Source of the DNA: Argyresthia goedartella
Lineage: Eukaryota; Arthropoda; Insecta; Lepidoptera; Argyresthiidae
Length of the DNA: 64,000 nucleotides
NCBI GenBank assembly: GCA_949825045.1
Contig: OX463806.1
Location: 45,408,208 to 45,472,207 of the forward strand
Reading direction: 5' to 3'
The position numbers and the translations under genes are program-made. This document shows positions 49,452 to 61,400 of the stretch, piece after piece (the stretch's first letter is position 1; each line of letters starts with the position of its first letter). The notes below the pieces were generated by a model that saw only the letters and a list, made by a program, of their open reading frames with translations, had not been told where the DNA came from and made no database searches.

Positions 49452-52400
49452 ATTCAGGCAGCGAGCGTCGCGCACTTTTAATCCATTAATGTAGTGTTTC
49501 TTTGTTTCAAACTCTATCAAAATGAGATCGGGTGAAAACTACTTTCCCAAAATTCGAATGTTGACAAGCGATATTAAATTAGTACAATCGTAGCGGTTCC
49601 CGCAATAACGTGACTCGCCCGCTTGTTAGTTGCCACCTGGCATGGCACTGGCACTGGCACTCGTGACATATAGCAAACTGTCCACGAAGCGTGGTCGGGG
49701 CAGCAACGCGCCGCGCCGGTGGAGCCTCTCGCAGACAGACTGGCGACATAACCTAACATATGCGACAAAGTTGTCGAACTTAACTCAGTAGATATATTTG
49801 GGCGAATTTCCGCATCTAACATTGCTGTACATATATTGAGCTTTTTGTGTAAATAGTGTAGTCGATTTAGGTCGACAGCGCCGGCAGCCACCGGACGAGC
49901 AGCGGCGCACGCAGTACCTACCCATGTTGGACACACGTAACATGTGATTAACACGACACGAAACATTATACGACTGTTTTGTTTTGCTTTTACCGCTACG
50001 ATGTCTACTAAACGATGTATAATATCTGAATCGTCAGGTGTAAATTAGTAAAATAGTATGCCAGCCTGCGCAGTAACGCAGGACGCGTCTTTTGGCGGGA
50101 CGTCAAATGTATTTTTCACCCAATACTCTCTTGTTAAAAAACCTGTGCATAAGTATTAATGGTTTATTTTGCCTTATTAACAATAATTATGATAATTGGA
50201 AAAGTTATTTTACGCTTTTTGTGTTGAGATCTTACCAGGACTTATGCTGATCTCGATAGTTATAGACATTAATAAAATTCACAATATTTTTATGCGGTTT
50301 CGATCCAAGGCATGCGTCGGATACGGTGTGTCCATACGAGTTAGCTATGACAAGCGCCGCCAACGCTGCTAAGAATACTCCATCTCCATTGGGACCTCCG
50401 TTGAAGGTTCTCGCCCGTGTTGTATGTTAAGCATGTATCTCTGTATGTATTGTCCAATTTTGATTTTGGCTTTGTCACAAAGGACACGTTGCTAACACCG
50501 CGGCACCTGGCCTGCAGTGCAGCTAACGCTACGACTAACTTTGTCTGTCCGTGTCCGCTCCGCCGTGCCGCGTGCCTACGCCACACGTCAAAGTTACTCG
50601 TACTATCCGCTGTCACGTCAACCCACTCTGACCTGTCACAAAGAAACAAACGCAGTCCGCCGCCCCCGTCACCAGACCACGTCACGGGCGCGCCACTACT
50701 CTAAAAGTACGCACGCAACTCTTGCCTTGCCAGTTTCTATGTTCTGATAATCACTGCCGATGTTGATGACCCAATTTGTTTTCTGCAAGTACAAATCCAA
50801 TTGAATGAGATTTTATAGTTTAACGTTACGATGATCTTTAACTATATTTTAAGTGCACGACATTGTAAAAAATAAATTGTGTTGTATGTTTCATCTAATT
50901 GTAATAAGATATAGGCGTGGCAGTAATTATTATCGTATTTTTTCTAGTGCCTACCCATATTTAATATATTTATAATTTTTTTGTATGTTACCTTTATGTG
51001 AAAAATGTTTAATAAATGCTATAAATTTACAAAAAATCGCATTATTGTGTCAATGAAATTGTACGACGTTATCGCCGTACCTTGAAGGATATATTATGGA
51101 GGGCGTTCCGTTGGATGGATCACCCACTGATTGATACGGACCGCGGCAGCAGCAACCAATTTACATCAATCACACACTGCACTTACTTACATTTGTTGTC
51201 CATCAACAAACAATGCAGCATTTTTTTTTTGTAAACCTACGCCCGAATCGTTTTGTTTAAAAAGAATACAAGATTATCGCTAAAGATATGTACTTTTCAA
51301 TGTCATGATCCTGCCCAGTGCTCCATTGGAACTCCATTGGAAGTTTTGTTTTTTGTATTTCAAGTATAGTTGTTTGATAAAATTTGCAAAAAAATAGTTT
51401 TTCAGTATTTTTGTTTCCATTCGCGTTTCCCCCCAAGCATTTTATTTTCCAAGTTTTTTCTTACCAGTAGTAAAATTTTCAAGGCGCTTTAATTTCTATT
51501 GGATTTGCCAGACAAATACTTCCTATCCTTTTTTTTCTCAATCCGTATTTTTCATGTTATGTAAGTTTTTTTTACATTACCTATTTAATAAATATTTCAT
51601 CATACACTTTATGCTGGACCAAATTATATTACATTACATTACAAAGTCAAACATTTATATTTATATTACTTTACAAAGCACAATTGTGCCTACGTATAGC
51701 CAATTTTGATCAAAATTCAATTTTAGGTGACAGTGGGCTAGCCCATCGCCGCAGCTATGGTAACATATCTATACAACAGGCATATAAATTTATAAATATG
51801 TAATAGCATATGTAAATATGCATAAAAAATATGTGTCTGGCTAAAAGAACCAGTGGAACTTAAATCGTGTTGAAAGGACACAGATATAATTGATTTATAC
51901 CACTGTACCCAGAGTTGTTTAGGCCTAATTTCATGGCTCAACGGGAAGGGTAAGTGCAACCCTATAGGTTTCGATTCTCCTGGAAATATCAAGCAAGTTC
52001 AGCAAAATTGTGACATATATGGCAGTGTCTTTTGATTTCGAGGACCTATAAGTTTGATTTTTTCACAACTTCAACAGACCACAGACTTGAGTAACTGATA
52101 TTAATTTCAACTATATATCTTTACGCCTTCCTGAGAAAAAGGGTATTGACAGACGGACAGACAGAGGGACAGACAGACGTATAACTAAGTGATCCTACAA
52201 AGTTTCCCTTTTTTCCTTTTAAGGTACGGAACCATAAAAAGGGAGGGACAAGGTAAAATAATAAAACTTCTTCAATACCAAAAAGTACCTAAACGAAAAT
52301 AACGAACGCACAAAGAGATCAAAACTTAGACGAAGGAGTTTCTTGAGCGATGCTAAATCTATATATCGAACGAGACGTCGGAGTCTGACCGATGTGTTTG

Positions 52401-55400
52401 TTTACAAACGTCCAGGGACAAATAAAGCTACAACTATAAATTATTTAATTATTACATACAAGTTTTGCAAAATAAGTAGAGACGTAGTAATTAACGAATT
52501 AATATTTAAATGCTATTGGCAAGTGAGAAGTCTTAGAATATGCTGGGGCAGTATTTAATCCAAATCCTTTAACTACTGGTTAGATAAAATTTATAGAAAA
52601 TAAAACGCGAATGGAAACAAAAATTCCGGAAAAATATTATTTTGCTAATTTGGCCTAAATAGATACAGTCGTTTTAAAAATTTCCTCCTCTCTATGTCAT
52701 GATGGCTTTGACAAAATATCCACTTGTGAACATCAATAGTAAGATAAGTAGAAGGGATTACAGTACAGATCATCTTAATTTATAGTTTGAACTAAGTATG
52801 AAGACCATGAACCCAAACTTAATTGATGGCCGTATACAAAAAAACGCTAAATACAACTGATATTTTACTTAGGTGGGCAACAAAGCTTCAAAGGACGCTT
52901 TCAAATCATGCACTGACTTTTACAAGACATAATTATAATGAGTGTCACTTCATTGTTGAGCCACTACTTTGCTACTGTTGTAACTAAACAGTGTTTTAAC
53001 TTTTCCTGTATGATGTGGTTTTCTTTTGAAACTCAACTCACGCCAGCGAACTAAATTAATGAAATATTATTTTTAGGAGAAATTAGAGTTTTTGTCAACT
53101 TCATCAAGAATTTCTGTCTTAGCAATTATATTGAATGAGCTACCCAAGTTTAAAGCAAGCAAATATACATACAGACCAGTTTGAAAACCTTTTTAGCAAT
53201 AGGAGACGACGAACCTAAAATAGAGTTTATCTTGAAGCTGGATCGAACAAATTAACCAGAAAATAAACGATAGCAGAATGTTGAATGATGCATCTTTACC
53301 TAGTACAGCATACTTTTAATAAAAAGATTTTATCGGCTCGCAGGAACTCACATAGAACTTAGGCTATGTGAGTTCCTGCGAGCCGATAAAATCTACTGAT
53401 GCATGACCAACCTTTTAATTTTGTTAAAAAGGAAGCATTAATTATCTTCATAAAATGATAAAAAATACATTTTACTTAGGTGTGTACTGATGTCAATTGT
53501 AAAAATTATAACGATAAATATTTATGATATCATACGTAAAGATTATGTCCTTTGAGAGCAATGGCAAACTTACAAAGAAAGTACTTAATGTAAAGTTTCA
53601 AGGATATTACCAATTCAGCAAACTGTCCTTTATAAAAATAACACAATCATTACCAAACATCGCATAGTTACACTTACAATTACAAGAGAACTCTCAAATG
53701 AACCAACTGCATTTGTAGATTTGCCACATGAAGGTAATGCATATGCATATGCACACGCATGTTAAGGTCAAAGTACTTTATTACTTTAGATATTTACATA
53801 TACTTATCAAAAGTATTTTTTTTTGGCTCTACTCTACATTGGACCACTGTGGGAGAAGGAGGGCGTAGAAACTCCCACAGATTGGTTTTTAGATCTCTTA
53901 AAAATAGGTTGTGCTTAACTAATACAAATATGAAAAGTTGAATTATTATGATTAATAAGCAGGAATAAATAATTTCAAAATTATTAACAGCAAGGTCTGT
54001 GTTGAGCAAGATTAACCCCATACAGTGTCGTCATTTAAGTAATCTTGAACATTGTAATATCCCTTTTTAGACAAAGTCTTTAACATGCTTTTTAAATTGC
54101 TCAAATGGCAATTTCAAAATCTCCATAGGTATCTTATTGTAGTAGAGAATGCACTGGCCCTTGAAAGAATCTTACACAGCTAACTAGTGGTAACGATTCT
54201 GTATGACCTTGTTTCAATGATAATTTTAGAAAAATGCCGGTGATATACAAAATATAACACTCAATAAGTTTGATTGGTTCGCATCAAATCTAAACTAGAA
54301 ATCTACAAGAACACCAAGTCTATAAGTACATAAGAAATCAGCATAGTATAAGTGGCACCAACGAAGGTTATGTAGAGAAAGGAACAGCATAAAAGTAAGT
54401 AAACAAAATTTGAGGGTAAGTAACTAATCGATTTAACAAGAAAAAGCAAAAACATCATTGTCATCATCATTGTCATCATATTAGGAATCCCACTGTTAAG
54501 TATGACCTCCCCCATGTATACTTTGCACGAAAGGTAGCTGAGCCAATGTGCATACCAATGTATGATGGTAGTACTCATATAATGCAGTAAGAGTGCCTTA
54601 ATCTGATTGAATAAAGCTCCCTTGAGATCAATAGAAAAAACAATAAAATTTCTACTCAATCTTGTCTTTCAATGATTATTTTTTGTAAAATAAGTGGCAA
54701 TGCCGAGACTTCCGATCTATTCATCATTGAAATTAAGAGCTACATCTCTAGACGGCTGAGTCTTAGAGCCCTCGGCATCGATGCTACTATCCTTCTCTTA
54801 GTTAGCAGTAATAGTAAAAAAAAATAACTTGACTTGAATGACCATAACTAGGAACCATATCCTTTCTACCTACTACAGTTATACACTAACCGAACATATC
54901 TTAAAACTGTTTTTGTTTTTGCTTTCAGAGTCTCGCACAGTTATTTCTAAGAAAATGTACCAAGATAAGACAGATGTTCAGAAATTTGGGTCACAAGAAA
55001 GTCAAATAACATCTAGAACTTCAATGTATCAAAGTACGGAGGAGTCAAACATATTGAATGTACAAAGCGTTCAAGATGTTCAGACAAAAACAATGTCTCA
55101 AGTACCTTGGCGGCGGCAAAGTCAAACACAAGTTGAACAAATGTCAACAGAAGAGTCACTAGTCGTTAAACATTGGCGCAAACCCCGCCAAGAAGAAAAA
55201 CCCAAGTTTTTAGACAGAAGAGTCGATACAGAGGAATCAACTGTTCTTAAAGCTGAATCGTCTGAAGTTCTTGAACAAAAATCTATTAAACAGACACCTA
55301 CAACTCAAGAAAATATAGAAAAATCTCCTCTAGAAACGGAACATTGGAGAAAAACCAGGAAGGATGCACAATCGTTGGAAAGAAAATCTACAACGGAAGA

Positions 55401-58400
55401 TACCAAGTTTTTAGAGGGTAAAGAAAGGGAAAAGATTGATGACAGAAGACAAGAAACTCTAGAAAATAAACATTCGAGAAAACCACGCCACGAAGAACGA
55501 CCTGATTTCTTAGAAAAAACATCTGCTGTAGAGGATAGCAACATTCTCGAAATCAATAAATTGGAAACAGTTGAACAAGAGACTCAACAACATACTCTAA
55601 AGACAAAACAGTGGAGAAAGCCAAGATCTGAAGTAAAGCCAGCGTTTTTGGAGAAGAAAACAGCAGACGAAGAAACTATTATTCTCGAAGTAGCGAGAAA
55701 AGAAACAATGGAAAAAATCGTTCAAGAACAAAATATTGAAGTAAAGCACTGGAGAAAACCAAGAAAAGAGAAGAAACCTCAGTCTTTTGAAACTAGAACT
55801 GAAACAGATGACACAAGCACATTGGAAGTCACAGTGAAAGAAACAACTGAACTCACTCCTGAGGTACAACACTGGAGAAAGCCGAAGAAAGGCGATACTC
55901 CTAAGCGCGATTTAGAGAAAATTAGTGATATTGAAAAGCTAGAAGAAACGCCTACTTTTTTAAACAGACAACCAAAGCGAATGAGCATTACGGAAGAAAA
56001 GAAAGAAGCTACACCATGGACACAGGAAGCTATTAAATTAAAACCAACTAAAATTGAAAAAACTCCTATTACTAAAGAAAAGCTAGAAGATGTTACTCTA
56101 AAGCAGGTGCGTAAAGATTCACTACAAAAGGTTGAAACAATTGTCATTGAGGAATCTTTGATAAGAGAAGAAGATACTGTTGTTCTGAAGCTTGAAGATG
56201 CGCCAATTGAAACGCCCGTAGAAAAACGAGAATCTGTAGCATGGCGGTCTGGAAAGAGAAAGCCAAAAAATGATAAACCTCAGGAAGACGTAGTTCTCAA
56301 ACCAGTTCCAAAAGAGAAGATTGAAGAGGAAGAAAATCCGGAAGAACTCCACCTCAAGTCTGTTGAAAAACAGATACCAGTTGAGGAAAAGAAACCAGAA
56401 CCTGTAAACTGGCGCACTGGTAAGAGAAAGTCTAAAGAGGAACAAACTCAAGAAGAAGTGGTTCTCAAACCAGTACCGGAACAGAAAATTGAAGAGGAGG
56501 AAACACCGGAAGAAGTTCATCTCAAGCCTGTTAAGAAGCCGAAGGCTCAAAAAGAGGTTGATGAAGTAAAACCAAGCTCTTTGGAAGAACATCCCCAAGA
56601 AGTAGTTTTGAAACCGGTACCTAAACAGAAGGCGCCGAATGAAGAAAAGCCAGAGGAGTTAACCAAACCTGTTAAGAAAGATGAGACAGTTGAACAAAAA
56701 AAACCGGAGCCTGTGACCTGGCGCAAAGGAAAGAGGAAGCCCAAAGAGGATCAACCTCAAGAAGAAGTTGTTTTAAAACCAATGCAAATACAACAGAAAG
56801 AAGTCATCATTGAGAAAGTAGAGGAAGTTAATCTAAAAGCGGTAAAGAAAGCAAAACCCGTCGAAGAGTATAAGCCTGAGGAAGTGCAATGGCCTACTGG
56901 CAAGAGAAAACCGAAAGAAGAACAACCCCAAGAAGAAGTAGTTCTCAAACCAGTGCCTAAACAGCAGGTTCCAGAAGAAACTAAGCCAGAAGAGCTGCAA
57001 CTTGAGCCAGTTGAGAAGGAAACGGCTGTCGAAGAGGAAAAACCAGAACCCGTTAAATGGCGATCTGGTAAGCGAAAGCCTAAAGAGGACAAACCAGAGG
57101 AAGAAGAATCACCACCAAAACCACCTGTTGTGGAGGAAGAGGTAGCACAACCAAAAGCCAAACCGATTAAAAAAGAAAAATCTGCAGAAGAAAAACCAGA
57201 AGTCAAGTGGCCCACTGGAAAACGACGTCCTATGGAAAAACAGCCCCAAGAAGAGGTGGTTCTTAAACCCATTCCCAAACAAAAGGAACTCGAAGAAGAA
57301 AAACCAGAGGAGCCCAAACTTAAACCAGTTAAGAAACCAATGGAGCAAAAGAATGTTGAGGAAGTACCCGAAGAAGAAGTTCAATGGCCTACTGGAAAAC
57401 GACGTCCTTTGGAAAAACAGCCTAAAGAGGAAGTAGTTATTATACCAGTGCCGAAACAGAAAGCCTCGGACGAGGAACAACCAGAGGAACAACAATTTAA
57501 GCCTACTATGAAGCCAAAGGCTCAAAATGTTACAGAAGAATTGCAAGAAGAAGTTCAATGGCCCACAGGAAAGAGGCGACCCAAAGTGGAACAGCCTGAA
57601 GACAAAGTTGTGCTCAAGCCGGTTCCCAAACAAAAAGCACCGGAAGAAGAAAAGCCAGACGAACTTTCTCTGAAACATGAAAAGAAAGAGAAACCAGTGG
57701 AAGGAGAGAAACCGGAAGAAGTCAAATGGCCAACAGGGAAGAGTAAAGTTAAAGAAGAACAGCATAAAGAGGTAGTTGTGCTTAAACCGGTTACAAAACA
57801 AAAGGCACTGGAGGAGGAAAAGCCAGAAGAACTTTCCCTAAAACTTGTAAAGAAAGAGAAGCCAGTCGAAGAAGAGAAACAGGAAGAAGTCAAATGGCCC
57901 ACAGGGAAGAGGAAACCCAAAGAAGAAAAGCCTAAAGAAGAAGTTGTGCTTAAGCCGGTTCTGAAACAAAAGGAATCAGAAGAGGAGAAGCCAGAAGAAC
58001 TTTCTCTGAAACCTGTAAAGAAAGAGAAACCAGTCGAAGAAGAGAAACCGGAAGAAGTCAAATGGCCAACAGGGAAGAGGAAACCCAAAGAAGAACAGCC
58101 TAAAGAAGAAGTTGTGCTTAAGCCGGTTCCAAAACAAAAGGCACCGGAAGAGGAAAAGCCAGAAGAACTTTCTCTGAAACCTGTAAAGAAAGTGAAACCA
58201 GTCGAAGAAGAGAAACCGGAAGAAGTCAAATGGCTAACAGGGAAGAGGAAACCCAAAGAAGAACAGCCTAAAGAAAAAGTTGTACTAAAGCCTGTTCCCA
58301 AACAAAAGGCACCGGATGAAGAAAAGCCAGAAGAACTTTCTCTGAAACCTGTAAAGAAAGAGAAACCAGTCGAAGAAGAGAATCCGGAAGAAGTCAAATG

Positions 58401-61400
58401 GCCAACAGGGAAGAGGAAACCCAAGGAAGAACAGCCTAAAGAAGAAGTATTGCTTATTCCGGTTCCCAAACAAAAGGCACCGGAAGAGGAAAAGCCAGAA
58501 GAACTTTCCCTGAAACTTGTAAAGAAAGAGAAACCAGTCGAAGAACAGAAACAGGAAGAAGTCCAATGGCCCACAGGAAAGAGGAAACCCAAAGAAGAAC
58601 AGCCTAAAGAAGAAGTTGTGCTTAAGCCGGTTCTCAAACAAAAGGCACCGGAAGAGGTAAAGCCAGAGGAACTTTCTCTGAAACCTGTAAAGAAAGTGAA
58701 ACCAGTCGAAGAAGAGAAACCGCAAGAAGTTAAATGGCCAACAGGAAAGAGGAAACCCAAAGAAGAACAGCCTAAAGAAGAAGTTGTGCTTAAGCCGGTT
58801 CCAAAACAAAAGGCACCGGAAGAGGAAAAGCCAGAAGAATTTTCTCTGAAACCTGTCAAGAAAGTGAAACCAGTCGAAGAAGAGAAACCGGAAGAAGTCA
58901 AATGGCCAACAGGGAAGAGGAAACCCAACGAAGAACAGCCTCAAGAAGAAGTTGTGCTTAAGCCGGTTCCGAAACAAAAGACATCGGAAGAGGAAAAGCC
59001 AGAAGAACTTTCTCTGAAACCTGTTAAGAAAGAGAAACCAGTCGAAGAAGAGAAACCGGAAGAAGTCAAATGGCCAACAGGGAAGAGGAAACCCAAAGAA
59101 GAACAGCCTAAAGAAGAAGTTGTGCTTAAGCCGGTTCCAAAACAAAAGGCACCGGAAGAGGAAAAGCTAGAAGAACTTTCTCTGAAACCTGTAAAGAAAG
59201 AGAAACCAGTCGAAGAAGAGAAACCGGAAGAAGTTAAATGGCCAACAGGGAAGAGGAAACCCAAAGAAGAACAGCCTAAAGAAGAAGTTGTGCTTAAGCC
59301 GGTTCCGAAACAAAAGGCATCAGAAGAGGAAAAGCCAGAAGAACTTTCTCTGAAACCTGTAAAGAAAGAGAAACCAGTCGAAGAAGAGAAACCGGAAGAA
59401 GTCAAATGGCCAACAGGGAAGAGGAAAACCAAAGAAGAACAGCCTAAAGAAGAAGTTGTGCTTAAGCCGGTTCCGAAACAAAAGGCATCAGAAGAGGAAA
59501 AGCCAGAAGAACTTTCTCTGAAACCTGTAAAGAAAGAGAAACCAGTCGAAGAAGAGAAACCGGAAGAAGTCAAATGGCCAACAGGGAAGAGGAAACCCAA
59601 AGAAGAACAGCCTACAGAAGAAGTTTTACTTAAGCCTGTTCCCAAACAAAAGGCACCGGATGACGAAAAGCCAGAGGAACTCTCTCTGAAACCTGTAAAG
59701 AAAGAGAAACCAGTCGAAGAAGTGAAACCGGAAGAAGTCAAATGGCCAACAGGGAAGAGGAAACCCAAAGAAGAACAGCCTAAAGAAGAAGTTGTGCTTA
59801 AGCCGGTTCCCAAACAAAAGGCACGGGAAGAGAAGAAACCAGAAGAGGTTCAACTTAAACAAGTAACCAAACAGGAAATTGAAGAAAAATGTGAAGAAAT
59901 AGACGAAGTGAAGGAGGAGGTATCAATAGCTGTAAAACGAAAGGAGAAGAAGAAAAAGGAGGTGGAAATGAAGAAACGTACGTATTTGACTGCTTTTTTA
60001 ACACAAACTTTTCTTCTCGGAGGTTATAAATTTATGAATTGAACCTAAATGTGTAGATTACAGATGCATGGCAAGGCCACACTAACTGTACCTTATACTA
60101 TATTTACTCGTAAAACACATGAACCCATCTTGTAAATAATATATTCATCAATCAGCCCACATTCACCCACTGTTGAGTATAGGCCTCTTCTTTACCACGC
60201 CATCCACTCCGGTCCTGAGCCTCCCGCATCCACTGCCTACCCGCTATGGCAATGATGTCATCCGTCCATCTGGCTGGTGGTCTGCCGACTGGTCCTGTCC
60301 TGCCCACCCTTCCCGACCGAGTCTCGTGATTCGCTTGCCGACATCGACGATCTTAGTACGACGTCTTATTGCGAATACGATCCCCATGTCTAAAGTCTAA
60401 TGCCTAGCATGGAACGCTCCATGGCCCTTTGTGCGACTTTATTTTGGTGCATATTCGCCTTTGTTAACGTCCATGTTTCGGCACCGTAAGTAAGTTATAC
60501 ATTATGATAATAATACATTCTTCTCTGTTTCTTACCTTATTTTCATACTTACATACGTCCGTCTAACAATTCCATAGATTAGAAAATTTTGTGGGGCTTC
60601 AGACGAAAAGTTTACTTTTACGTTTTACATCCAACATTTATTTACAGATGAAGAATTGGCAGATGATGGCCCGGTTATAATTAAACCAATACAGGCTATA
60701 AACGTACAAGAAAATAGCGATTTTGAATTATCGGTGTCTTATGAGACCGTCGAAAACTCAAATGTACAGTGGTACCGTAACAATCAACTGATAGAACCAG
60801 ACGAAACTTGCACTATAAAAACTGAAAATGGCAAGTCTACAATAAAAGTTTCAAGTGCAAATAAAAAGAAAGTAGGAAAGTATGAAGTTGTCGTTAAACG
60901 TGATAACAAGATTGTTAAGTCAGGAAGTTCTGTAAAATTACATAAGCCATCAGATGAGGATGAAGTGCAGCCACCTATCTTCACCAAACTCATACAACCC
61001 AAAATAGTGTGTTTAGGAGATATTGTTCTCATAGAAACCGAAGTAGAATCTAGCCCATGTGCATCTTTCCAATGGTTCGTCGGGAACAAAGAGGTTAAAC
61101 AGCTGGCAAAGGAAGCTAAAACAGATTCTATTTATGTTACGACCAAGGAAAATGTATCTTGTTTGTGTGTCGAAAACATTGGCAAAAATGCCGCGGGTAC
61201 CATAACATGCAGAGCAGAGAATTTTGCTGGATCTGTGTCATGTTCCGCCTCTCTTGAAGTAGTTGAAGAACGTGTGGAACACATAGGTTACGCCCCCGAA
61301 TTCATAGTTCCGTTGGAGTCTGTTACTGTTATGGACGGAGAACCCATTGTGTTGACCTGTGAGGTATCAGGGCAACCGTGGCCTAAAATTTATTGGTACC

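Noticed and set aside
50341..50750. Open frames of 76-114 residues on both strands in the putative kettin 3' UTR
   Set aside because: Overlapping frames on opposite strands, Arg/Ser-rich, no splice-compatible phase and no domain.
57555..58928. 457-residue open frame on the minus strand, and similar ones at 56757-57317, 57109-57801, 58285-59145 and 58941-59813
   Set aside because: These are shadows of the purine-rich PEVK repeat: the antisense has few stops, the products are monotonous Phe/Ser/Gly or Phe/Leu/Arg repeats, and the sense frame is clearly the conserved one.
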